The translations under genes and the position numbers were made by a program. Below are positions 5,842 to 11,685 of a DNA stretch of 11,685 nt, piece after piece. The stretch covers positions 1 through 11,685 of the forward strand of contig CABUUK010000059.1 in the NCBI GenBank assembly GCA_902494765.1, given 5' to 3'. This DNA is from an uncultured Collinsella sp. (GTDB lineage: Bacteria > Actinomycetota > Coriobacteriia > Coriobacteriales > Coriobacteriaceae). Position 1 is the first letter of the stretch. Each line of letters opens with the position of its first letter. The notes below the pieces were generated by a model. That model did no database searches. It had not been told where the DNA came from and saw nothing but the letters and a program-made list of their open reading frames with translations.

Positions 5842-5990
5842 GACAGCGAGCGACGTCCAGAGCGAACAAGTTGGCATGAAAAAGGCGAGGCATTGACCTT
5901 CTGGTCATGCCTCGCCTTTTGAATGACAAATTGTCGCTCTGGGCGGCGCGCAGCGTCGACCGGTTACGGCGTTTGGTAAAACGCCGTAAC
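5842..5990. repeat. Composite structured repeat, copy B (directly behind pyrE)
   Basis: A 149-bp counterpart of 2403-2550. The outer stem CCAGAGCGA (5857-5865) pairs with TCGCTCTGG (5934-5942), and the inner stem AAAGGCGAGGCA (5881-5892) pairs perfectly with TGCCTCGCCTTT (5908-5919), capped by TGACC-TTCT-GGTCA. The right-hand 12-bp hairpin (5963-5990) is identical in sequence to that of copy A, and its last base is the last base of the pyrE stop codon. Inner-stem sequences differ between the copies while pairing is kept, which argues that the fold is under selection. Confidence 0.8.
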
Positions 5991-6673
5991 TACTCCTGAG
6001 CTCCGTACTGCTCGTAGTAGGCATCGATGGCAGTCTTGAGCTCGTCGTCAATGACGACCTTACCGTTGACCTCGTGGTTGTAGAGGGTCTCGACGACTTC
6101 GGCCATGGAGACAATGCTCGCGACAGGGAAACCGTACTTGGCCTCGATTTCCTTCTGCGCGGTGGTCACGCCGCCCTTGCCGACCTCCATGCGATTGAGA
6201 GACACGATGAGGCCCTTGATCTCGACATCAGCAGCCGCCTTGACCTTGGGATAGGTCTCGTCGATGGACTTGCCGCTGGTGGTAACGTCCTCGACCATGA
6301 TCACACGGTCGCCGTCCTGGGGCTCATAGCCCAGCAGGTTGCCCTTGTCGGCACCGTGGTCCTTTGCCTCTTTACGGTCGCAGCAGTACTTGACCTCCTT
6401 GCCGTACAGCTCGTGGTAGGCAATTGCGGTCACGACGGCCAGCGGAATACCCTTGTAGGCCGGTCCAAACAGCACGTCAAAGTCGTCGCCAAAGTTATCG
6501 TGGATGGCCTGGGCGTAATACTCGCCCAGCTTCTTGAGCTGATAGCCCGTCACGTAAGCGCCGGCGTTCATAAAGAACGGGGACTGACGGCCGCTCTTGA
6601 GCGTAAAGCTGCCGAACTTAAGAACGTCGGACTCAACCATAAACTTGATGAACTCTTGCTTGTAAGCCTCCAT
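5990..6673 (-). CDS. pyrE: Orotate phosphoribosyltransferase
   Basis: PyrE joins orotate to PRPP to give orotidine 5'-monophosphate in de novo pyrimidine synthesis, in the cytoplasm. The 227-residue product carries the type I phosphoribosyltransferase PRPP loop VIMVEDVTTSGKS (residues 124-136), the orotate/PRPP region LKSGRQSPFFMN (about 25-36), GPAYKGIPLA (70-79), and the flexible catalytic loop DRKEAKDHGADKG (99-111). The start at 6673 (MEAYKQEF) has AGGAG 5 bases upstream; a longer frame to 6694 has no such site. No pyrF or other pyr gene adjoins it in the window. No convincing promoter is visible; a weak -10-like TAAACT lies about 40 bp before the start. The stop codon abuts the 12-bp hairpin of the composite repeat. 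Confidence 0.95.
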   Translation of the reverse strand: MEAYKQEFIKFMVESDVLKFGSFTLKSGRQSPFFMNAGAYVTGYQLKKLGEYYAQAIHDNFGDDFDVLFGPAYKGIPLAVVTAIAYHELYGKEVKYCCDRKEAKDHGADKGNLLGYEPQDGDRVIMVEDVTTSGKSIDETYPKVKAAADVEIKGLIVSLNRMEVGKGGVTTAQKEIEAKYGFPVASIVSMAEVVETLYNHEVNGKVVIDDELKTAIDAYYEQYGAQE

Positions 6674-6803
6674 GCGGGCTCCTCTCGTAATCACGTACGT
6701 GCCTTCCAGTTTAGCGCAGGCAGGGCGTCGATGCGGGTGCGCTTTGAGGCCACAGCATTCTGTAAAGGCTTTGTCAGGGGCAATGGTTTTCCGAACAATG
6801 GGG

Positions 6804-6832
6804 TTGACACGATAAACCCCCTCGTCAAGAAT
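6804..6832 (+). promoter_or_regulatory. Promoter of the mgtA leader unit
   Basis: A perfect TTGACA (6804-6809), a 17-bp spacer and AAGAAT (6827-6832, 4 of 6 bases) form a good rightward promoter, about 300 bp before mgtA. The -35 is embedded in a small inverted repeat, GGGGTT (6800-6805) with AACCCC (6815-6820), a possible operator. Transcription would start near 6839, so the leader to mgtA would be about 270 nt. Confidence 0.6.
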
Positions 6833-6898
6833 ACGGGCGGATTAAAAGGGATACGAGATACCCAAAGCGCGCTGCGCCCGGCCTTAAGGAGGTGTGCC

Positions 6899-6970
6899 AT
6901 GGAAGGCAGTCATAGTCGAAAAACCTGCATGTCGCCCTCGGCACGCCGCGAGGATTCCGTATTCGCATAA
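6899..6970 (+). CDS. Possible 23-residue leader peptide upstream of mgtA
   Basis: ATG 6899 is preceded by the perfect Shine-Dalgarno sequence AAGGAGG (6886-6892) with 6-nt spacing, and the frame ends at TAA 6968-6970. The peptide begins MEGSHSRKTC, is rich in Ser and Arg, and ends REDSVFA; it has no membrane segment. I do not recognise it. It lies between a good promoter and mgtA, followed by a 14-bp hairpin. In enterobacteria a short peptide (MgtL) upstream of mgtA couples translation to Mg2+-dependent transcription; this peptide shows no obvious sequence likeness to MgtL, so a similar role is inference from position only. It could instead be a chance frame or the remnant of a gene. Confidence 0.45.
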   Translation: MEGSHSRKTCMSPSARREDSVFA

Positions 6971-6991
6971 GCGCCACTAACCAATCGTCAA

Positions 6992-7028
6992 AACCACCAC
7001 AAAGGTGCCTGTCCCCTTTGTGGTGGTT
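6992..7028. repeat. 14-bp hairpin with GCCTGTCC loop in the mgtA leader
   Basis: AACCACCACAAAGG (6992-7005) and CCTTTGTGGTGGTT (7015-7028) pair perfectly over 14 bp around the 9-nt loop TGCCTGTCC. It lies 21 bases after the possible leader-peptide stop and 81 bases before the mgtA start. There is no T-tract directly after, so it is not a standard terminator. The GTCCC core links it to the repeat at 4172-4209. It may be a dispersed repeat that happens to lie here, or may have been taken up into mgtA control. Confidence 0.75.
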
Positions 7029-7109
7029 CGCGAGCTTGACGTGAGCGACATCTAGGTTTTTGAAGCAAATACGACACGTACGCTAACTCCCTTCAACAAG
7101 GAGGACCCT

Positions 7110-9878
7110 ATGCTGATGCTCAAAACCGCCACGGTACTCGAAGCTATCTCCAAGCGCCGCCGCACGGCGCGCCCTGCCGCTCACACCGGCCTGTCCAAGA
7201 ACACCATATTCGCCGCCACCCATAGCGCCGAGGACACCCTCGTGCTGCTCGACGCAACCGCTAACGGGCTCGGTGCCGAGCAGGCAACCGAGCGCCTGGA
7301 CGCCTCCGGCCCCAACACCATCGAGGCGCCGACCAAGACACTCGCCCGCCGCATCGCCGACGCGTTCATCGACCCCTTCGCCGGCATCCTCGCCGCGCTC
7401 GCGCTGGTCTCGCTCTACATCGACGTGCTCGCCGTGCCCGAGCCCCAGCGCGACCCCTCCACGGTCATCGTTATCGGCATCATGCTGCTGGTATCGGGCG
7501 GCATGAAGTTTATCCAGGAAGCCCGCAGCGGCAATGCCGCCGAGGCCCTCAAGGACCTGGTCTCCAACACCTGCTGTGCCCTGCGCGACGGCGAGCGCAT
7601 CGAGATCCCCTTCGACGAGCTCGTCCCCGGCGATGTGATCCGCCTCTCTGCCGGCGATATGGTGCCGGCCGATGCCCGCATCATCACCGCGCGCGACCTG
7701 TTTGTGATCGAGTCCGCACTCACCGGCGAGAGCGAGGCCGTCGAAAAGACCGCTGCCATCACCGTCGCCGAGGGCGCCGACGGCTCCGCGCTGCCGCTCT
7801 CTGCCTGCAAGAACATCGTCTTTACCGGCACCTCCGTGCAAAACGGCACCGCTATGGCACTTGTCGTAGCCACCGGCTCGGACACTTACCTGGGCGGCAT
7901 TGCCGAGATGCTCAACGGGCGCGGCGAGAAGAGCGCGTTTGACCGCGGCGTCTCGAGCGTCTCCATGCTGCTCGTGCGCTTGATGCTCGTTATGGCGCCG
8001 GCGGTCTTTGCCATCAACGCCGCCACCAAGGGCAACGTCATCGATGCGCTGTTGTTCGCCACGAGCGTAGCCGTGGGCATTACGCCGCAGATGCTCCCCG
8101 TCATCGTGACCACGAGCCTGTCGCAGGGCGCCAAGGACCTCGCCCGTCGCCAGGCTATCGTCAAGGAACTGCCGGCGATCCAAAACCTGGGTGCCATGGA
8201 CGTCCTGTGCTGTGACAAGACCGGCACCCTCACCGAAGACCGCATCGTGCTCGAGCGCTACCTCAACACCGATGGCAACGAGGACACGCGTGTGCTGCGC
8301 CATGCGTTTTTGAACAGCTTCTTCCAGACCGGTCTCAAAAACCTTATCGACCTGGCCGTAATCGACCGTGCCGATGTGACGCCCTCGGCTGTCGCACCCG
8401 ATTCCATGCTGGGCCAGAGCCTGCGCGACCGCTATACCAAGGTCGACGAGGTGCCCTTCGATTTCTCGCGCCGTCGTCTGAGCGTAGTTGTCGCCGACGC
8501 CCAAGGCAAAACCCAGATGGTCACCAAGGGAGCTGCCGAGGAAATGCTCGAGATCTGCTCCTTTGTCGAAGTCAACGGTATCGCCCAGCCGCTCACCGAC
8601 GAGAAGCTCGCCCAGATTCGCAAGCAGGTCACTGGACTCAACGCCGAGGGCCTGCGCGTGATTGCCGTGGCGCAGAAGACCGATCCGCGCTGTGTGGGCG
8701 AGTTTGGCATCGCCGACGAGTGCGACATGGTGCTGATGGGCTTTTTGGCCTTCCTCGATCCGCCCAAGGCGAGTGCCGCGAGCGCCGTCGCCACCCTCGA
8801 GGCCAAGGGTGTGGCGGTAAAGGTCCTGACCGGCGACAATGACCGTGTCGCCGCCACCGTCTGCGAGCAGATCGGCATCGACGCGAGCAACGTCTTGCTG
8901 GGCTCCGAGATCGATGCGCTCGACGACGCCGAGCTTGCCGAGCGCGCCGAGAACACCCATCTCTTTGCCAAGCTCTCGCCGCTGCAGAAGGCGCGCCTGG
9001 TGCGCGTCATGCGCGAGCTGCTCGGCCACACCGTGGGCTTTATGGGCGACGGCATCAACGACGCCGCCGCCATGCGCGCGAGCGACTGCGGCATCTCGGT
9101 CGACTCCGCCGTCGACATCGCCAAGGAATCCGCCGACATCATCTTGCTCCAGAAGGACCTGGGCGTGCTCGAGCGCGGCATCATCGAAGGCCGCCGCACC
9201 TACGGCAACCTGCTCAAGTACCTCAAGACCACGGTGAGCTCAAACTTTGGTAACGTGCTGTCCGTGACCGTCGCGAGCCTGTTCTTGCCGTTTTTGCCCA
9301 TGAGCGCCCTGCAGCTGGTGCTGCTGTCGCTGGTCTACGAGATCGTGTGCATCGCGCTGCCGTGGGACACCGTCGACGACGCCTGGACTGCCCGTCCGCG
9401 AGCCTGGGACGCCGCGTCCATCAAGGGCTTTATGCTCGAGCTGGGCCCCGTGAGCTCGTTGTTTGATATCGTGACCTTCGCCGCGCTCTTCTTTGTGGTG
9501 TGCCCCGCCACCGTGGGCGCGAGCTGGGCCGAGCTTGCCGCCGCGGGCGACGCCGCGGGCATGGCGACCTTCGCCGCAATCTTCCAGAGCGGCTGGTTTG
9601 TCGAGTCTATGTGGTCACAGACGCTCGTGATTCACATGCTGCGCTCCCCGCGCCTGCCGAGCCCGCGCGACCATGCCGCCCCCGCGCTGTGCGTGCTCAC
9701 CGTCCTGGGCTTGGCGCTTGTCACTTGGCTGCCGGCAAGCCCCATCGCCGATGCGCTGGGCCTCATGCCGCTGCCCGCGAGCTTTTTCGCGCTGCTCGTC
9801 GGCATTGTTGCCGCTTACATCGCGCTCACCCAACTGGCCAAGCGCCGCTACATTGCCCGCCACGGTGAGCTGCTGTAG
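7110..9878 (+). CDS. mgtA: Magnesium-translocating P-type ATPase
   Basis: The 922-residue protein is a type IIIB P-type ATPase that uses ATP to import Mg2+ across the cytoplasmic membrane. Motifs in order: actuator loop TGES (205-208), M4 VGITPQMLP (322-330, close to the MgtA/MgtB form), phosphorylation site CCDKTGTLT (Asp369), nucleotide-binding KGA (473-475), TGDN (574-577), and hinge GDGINDAAAMRASD (646-659). After the hinge, DSAVDIAKESADIILLQKDL and LPMSALQLVLLSLVYEI in M5-M6 fit the Mg2+ branch. The C-terminal half has the expected six membrane segments (M5-M10). The start has AAGGAGGA 4 bases upstream. It is transcribed alone after a roughly 270-nt leader holding a short ORF and hairpin, and converges with the LuxR-type gene. 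Family assignment is firm; ion specificity is from family knowledge. Confidence 0.94.
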   Translation: MLMLKTATVLEAISKRRRTARPAAHTGLSKNTIFAATHSAEDTLVLLDATANGLGAEQATERLDASGPNTIEAPTKTLARRIADAFIDPFAGILAALALVSLYIDVLAVPEPQRDPSTVIVIGIMLLVSGGMKFIQEARSGNAAEALKDLVSNTCCALRDGERIEIPFDELVPGDVIRLSAGDMVPADARIITARDLFVIESALTGESEAVEKTAAITVAEGADGSALPLSACKNIVFTGTSVQNGTAMALVVATGSDTYLGGIAEMLNGRGEKSAFDRGVSSVSMLLVRLMLVMAPAVFAINAATKGNVIDALLFATSVAVGITPQMLPVIVTTSLSQGAKDLARRQAIVKELPAIQNLGAMDVLCCDKTGTLTEDRIVLERYLNTDGNEDTRVLRHAFLNSFFQTGLKNLIDLAVIDRADVTPSAVAPDSMLGQSLRDRYTKVDEVPFDFSRRRLSVVVADAQGKTQMVTKGAAEEMLEICSFVEVNGIAQPLTDEKLAQIRKQVTGLNAEGLRVIAVAQKTDPRCVGEFGIADECDMVLMGFLAFLDPPKASAASAVATLEAKGVAVKVLTGDNDRVAATVCEQIGIDASNVLLGSEIDALDDAELAERAENTHLFAKLSPLQKARLVRVMRELLGHTVGFMGDGINDAAAMRASDCGISVDSAVDIAKESADIILLQKDLGVLERGIIEGRRTYGNLLKYLKTTVSSNFGNVLSVTVASLFLPFLPMSALQLVLLSLVYEIVCIALPWDTVDDAWTARPRAWDAASIKGFMLELGPVSSLFDIVTFAALFFVVCPATVGASWAELAAAGDAAGMATFAAIFQSGWFVESMWSQTLVIHMLRSPRLPSPRDHAAPALCVLTVLGLALVTWLPASPIADALGLMPLPASFFALLVGIVAAYIALTQLAKRRYIARHGELL

Positions 9879-9988
9879 CAAGCAAGCGGAAAACACCATG
9901 CCAGCTGCCGTTGTCACTGCCACAGCTGCCAACGCCTCTGCCGCTGCCGTTGCCTCTGCCGCCGCCGCAGCCTATCCCCTCAGCAGTC

Positions 9989-10047
9989 GCGGTGAAATAG
10001 TTCCTGTTTAAAGTCCCACGACTTTGATTTAGGGACTATTCCACCGC
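9989..10047. terminator. Bidirectional hairpin between convergent mgtA and luxR-type genes
   Basis: An outer stem, GCGGTGAAATAGTTCC (9989-10004) with GGGACTATTCCACCGC (10032-10047), pairs at 15 of 16 positions including one wobble. Inside it lies a second stem, AAAGTC (10010-10015) with GACTTT (10020-10025), around CCAC. It sits 110 bp after the mgtA stop and 18 bp beyond the stop of the leftward gene, where a two-way terminator would be expected. Neither side has a strong T-tract, so it may be a dispersed repeat serving as a 3' end. Confidence 0.55.
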
Positions 10048-10065
10048 AACTTATTAGGGGATTAG

Positions 10066-11643
10066 CTAGTCTTGGGGTGTCCAGGACCAGAAGAAGTTGA
10101 TGAGGGCTACGCGCGAGGAGGCACCGGTCTTTTTGTTGATCGAAGCGATGTGGCGATAGAGCGTGGAGCGCGAAAGGAAGAGTGCCGCCGCCACATCTTG
10201 CACGCTGTCGTCCGAAACGACCAGTGCCTCCAGAACATCGCGCTCGCGCTTGGTGAGCCCAAAGGCGGCAACGAAGCCATCGAGCCGATCGCCAAACGAA
10301 AGCTCCGGCGTCTCCAGGGGCACCGTGTCGGCCTGGCCGGGCTCACGGCTCACGCCAAGATCGTCGGTGGCAAGCGCCAGCCCGCCGTGCGTCGCCTCGC
10401 CCTCACCGTCTTGTCCAAACTGTCCCAACAGCGAAATCGCGATACCGACAAACAGCACGAGCACGACGCTCACTGCCGCCAGCACGTTTTGACTCGAGAT
10501 AATCGCCACCGCCGGAGCCGTCACGAGTATCGAGCAAACGTCGTTGATAACACGGCCCATGCACGGCCATAGATACGCCCAGCGGGCATACATCGAAATC
10601 GCGGCGAACTTCGCGGTGAAGAACACCACGAAAAAGCCCGTGCCAAGGTAAAAGATAATCGTGGCGGCAAGCGTGTTGCCACCGTTGCCATCGGTGATAA
10701 GCACAAAGAACGAGAGCGTGGACAGCATGGCGGCGCACGTCATGATGATATTCATATACGAACGCCCACGCAGGTCATACAGGACGCCGGCGGCAAGGGC
10801 GCTCACAACCAGCAGCAAGCGCGGCCAGTCGCCCAGATCGATAGCGCCAGCAGCATGCGAGGTCGTAAGGCCGGCATTGAGGGCCGCGAACACGCCGGTG
10901 AGGCAAGCGGTCGCCACCGTCAGACGCACCACGGCACCCTGAAAGGCCGTCTTTGCCTCGGGGTCATCGTGCCACCTGGCGCCACGCTCCGACGCATCGA
11001 CCGATAGCTCGGCAATCTCGACCTCGAACTCGGACGCAGGCTCATCACGCAATTTAGCGCGGCGGGCACCGTGAAGCAGCCCCACCAGCGCAATCGCACA
11101 GGCAATGAGAACAGACTTCTGGGGAATGCCCGCAGGCATCACCATGTGGTTGAGAACCTGCACCAGAACGCCCATGGCATAGGAAAGTGCGGCGGCGCGC
11201 GCCAGGCAGGGCGTCTGCGCAAAACGCCGCGCAAGATTGGCATGGGCGGTCGATCCGCAATAGTCCAGCGCACAGCACGCCACCAAACCACCGGCAATTA
11301 CCACCTGAACCTGAACCGCCATAATCAACAGCAGCAATGCCGCTACCAGCAAAACGCCTGTGATGTCGCTCGTCGCGTCGATGGCATGGGGACGGCGATA
11401 GTACAGAACGGGACGCACAAAGAAGCCAATCGCGCTCGCGCCGATGACAAGGCTCTCAAAAATAACGACCTCGTTTGGAGACACAAACTCGGCCATGCGC
11501 GCATCAAAGAAATACTCGCACGCCAAAAACGTGAAGAAGAACAGCGCCAGGCATATAATCTCCCGAATGGGGGTGCGGACGATTTCTTGGACCGCGCCTA
11601 GGCGTATCCAAGCTTCCTGCGGTACTCCATCGGGCTGAGCCAC
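10066..11643 (-). CDS. Membrane-bound LuxR-type regulator; 5' end altered by an IS
   Basis: The frame encodes up to 525 residues: about twelve hydrophobic segments, then a LuxR/GerE DNA-binding domain (residues about 463-525; LTKRERDVLEALV, recognition-helix region SRSTLYRHIASINKKTG). This polytopic LuxR architecture is typical of Coriobacteriia; ligands and targets are mostly unknown. The start is a problem. The only upstream in-frame start is GTG 11643, which lies within the end of an IS3-family element, so the first 26 or so residues (MAQPDGVPQEAW onward) are translated from IS DNA in a different frame from the transposase. It has no good ribosome binding site. The next in-frame ATG (11496) would remove the first membrane segment. 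The IS probably replaced the native 5' end, so the gene may be expressed as a fusion, weakly, or not at all. The rest of the frame is intact. It converges with mgtA. Confidence 0.85.
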   Translation of the reverse strand: MAQPDGVPQEAWIRLGAVQEIVRTPIREIICLALFFFTFLACEYFFDARMAEFVSPNEVVIFESLVIGASAIGFFVRPVLYYRRPHAIDATSDITGVLLVAALLLLIMAVQVQVVIAGGLVACCALDYCGSTAHANLARRFAQTPCLARAAALSYAMGVLVQVLNHMVMPAGIPQKSVLIACAIALVGLLHGARRAKLRDEPASEFEVEIAELSVDASERGARWHDDPEAKTAFQGAVVRLTVATACLTGVFAALNAGLTTSHAAGAIDLGDWPRLLLVVSALAAGVLYDLRGRSYMNIIMTCAAMLSTLSFFVLITDGNGGNTLAATIIFYLGTGFFVVFFTAKFAAISMYARWAYLWPCMGRVINDVCSILVTAPAVAIISSQNVLAAVSVVLVLFVGIAISLLGQFGQDGEGEATHGGLALATDDLGVSREPGQADTVPLETPELSFGDRLDGFVAAFGLTKRERDVLEALVVSDDSVQDVAAALFLSRSTLYRHIASINKKTGASSRVALINFFWSWTPQD

Positions 11644-11685
11644 CCGAGGGACTTCTTGATCCGCTCCTCACGATAGTATACGAGG
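11568..11685 (-). mobile_element. Terminal part of an IS3-family insertion sequence
   Basis: The right edge of the window holds the 3' end of a transposase gene and, 30 bases beyond its stop, an apparent IS terminus. Read rightward from 11568 it begins TGGGGGTGCGGACGATTTC; the TG start (CA at the element's end) and short distance from the transposase stop are typical of IS3-family ends. The inner boundary is estimated to within a few bases; the other end and any target duplication lie outside the window. Confidence 0.75.
11598..11685 (-). CDS. IS3-family transposase (OrfB), C-terminal fragment, partial
   Basis: The leftward frame enters at the window edge and gives 28 residues before TAG at 11598-11600. 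The sequence includes YYREERIKKSLGWLSPMEYR and ends RKLGYA. The ERIKKSLGWLSPMEYR block is the conserved C-terminal signature of DDE (rve-type) IS3-family OrfB transposases, which cut and join the element ends. The catalytic core and OrfA lie outside the window. The LuxR-type frame overlaps it in another frame. Confidence 0.9.
   Translation of the reverse strand, partial: LVYYREERIKKSLGWLSPMEYRRKLGYA

Noticed and set aside
6074..6970. Rightward open frame (298 codons) opposite pyrE
   Set aside because: Most of it is antisense to pyrE. Only its last 24 codons, from ATG 6899, have a ribosome binding site, and these are reported separately as a possible leader peptide.
6839..7109. M-box (ykoK) magnesium riboswitch upstream of mgtA
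   Set aside because: I could not find the conserved M-box core or its multi-stem layout. The leader shows only the short ORF, minor hairpins and the 14-bp palindrome.
7083..9029. Long leftward open frame (648 codons) opposite mgtA
   Set aside because: It lies wholly antisense to the strongly supported mgtA frame, has a composition typical of GC-rich antisense frames (rich in G, A, D, H), has no recognisable domain and no convincing ribosome binding site.
9898..10011. Alanine-rich 37-codon ORF after mgtA
   Set aside because: Ribosome binding site is weak, the translation is low-complexity GCC/GCT repeats, and its end overlaps the intergenic hairpin. It is more likely simple-sequence drift than a gene.

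Overview
The window looks like chromosomal DNA of a GC-rich, host-associated Coriobacteriia (Actinomycetota), most likely Collinsella. This is inferred from codon and GC usage, the Collinsella-like proteins, a LuxR-type regulator fused to about twelve membrane segments (an architecture expanded in Coriobacteriia), and many short palindromic repeats in every intergenic gap. I could not run a database search, so the genus is an inference.

Layout, left to right. (1) The last 38 codons of hypD, then complete hypE: two hydrogenase-maturation genes for the Fe(CN)2CO centre of [NiFe] hydrogenases. (2) A HAD-family phosphatase of the phosphoglycolate-phosphatase type. (3) A 539-bp gap (2030-2568) packed with palindromic repeats. 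(4) Two leftward single genes, a secreted lipoprotein and a stand-alone glucose-type PTS EIIA; the EIIA gene has a good promoter and a canonical terminator. (5) A low-GC island: a class II Fic (AMPylase-type) protein with a C-terminal winged helix, preceded by an array of inverted operator-like sites and flanked on both sides by direct-oriented copies of one 64-66-bp hairpin repeat. (6) Leftward pyrE, whose stop codon touches a composite repeat also found behind the lipoprotein gene. (7) A rightward unit: consensus-like promoter, a 23-codon ORF with a perfect ribosome binding site, a 14-bp hairpin, then mgtA (P-type Mg2+ ATPase). (8) A leftward membrane-LuxR gene whose 5' end has been replaced by the end of an IS3-family insertion sequence that runs off the right edge.

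hypD and hypE share a pathway. The other genes look like independent units separated by repeats. The observations most worth following up are: the roughly 150-bp composite structured element present twice, each time directly behind a leftward gene; the possible leader peptide plus hairpin in front of mgtA; the Fic gene with its putative operator array inside repeat brackets; and the IS3/LuxR junction that leaves the regulator without a native start codon. No CRISPR array, tRNA or rRNA was seen.
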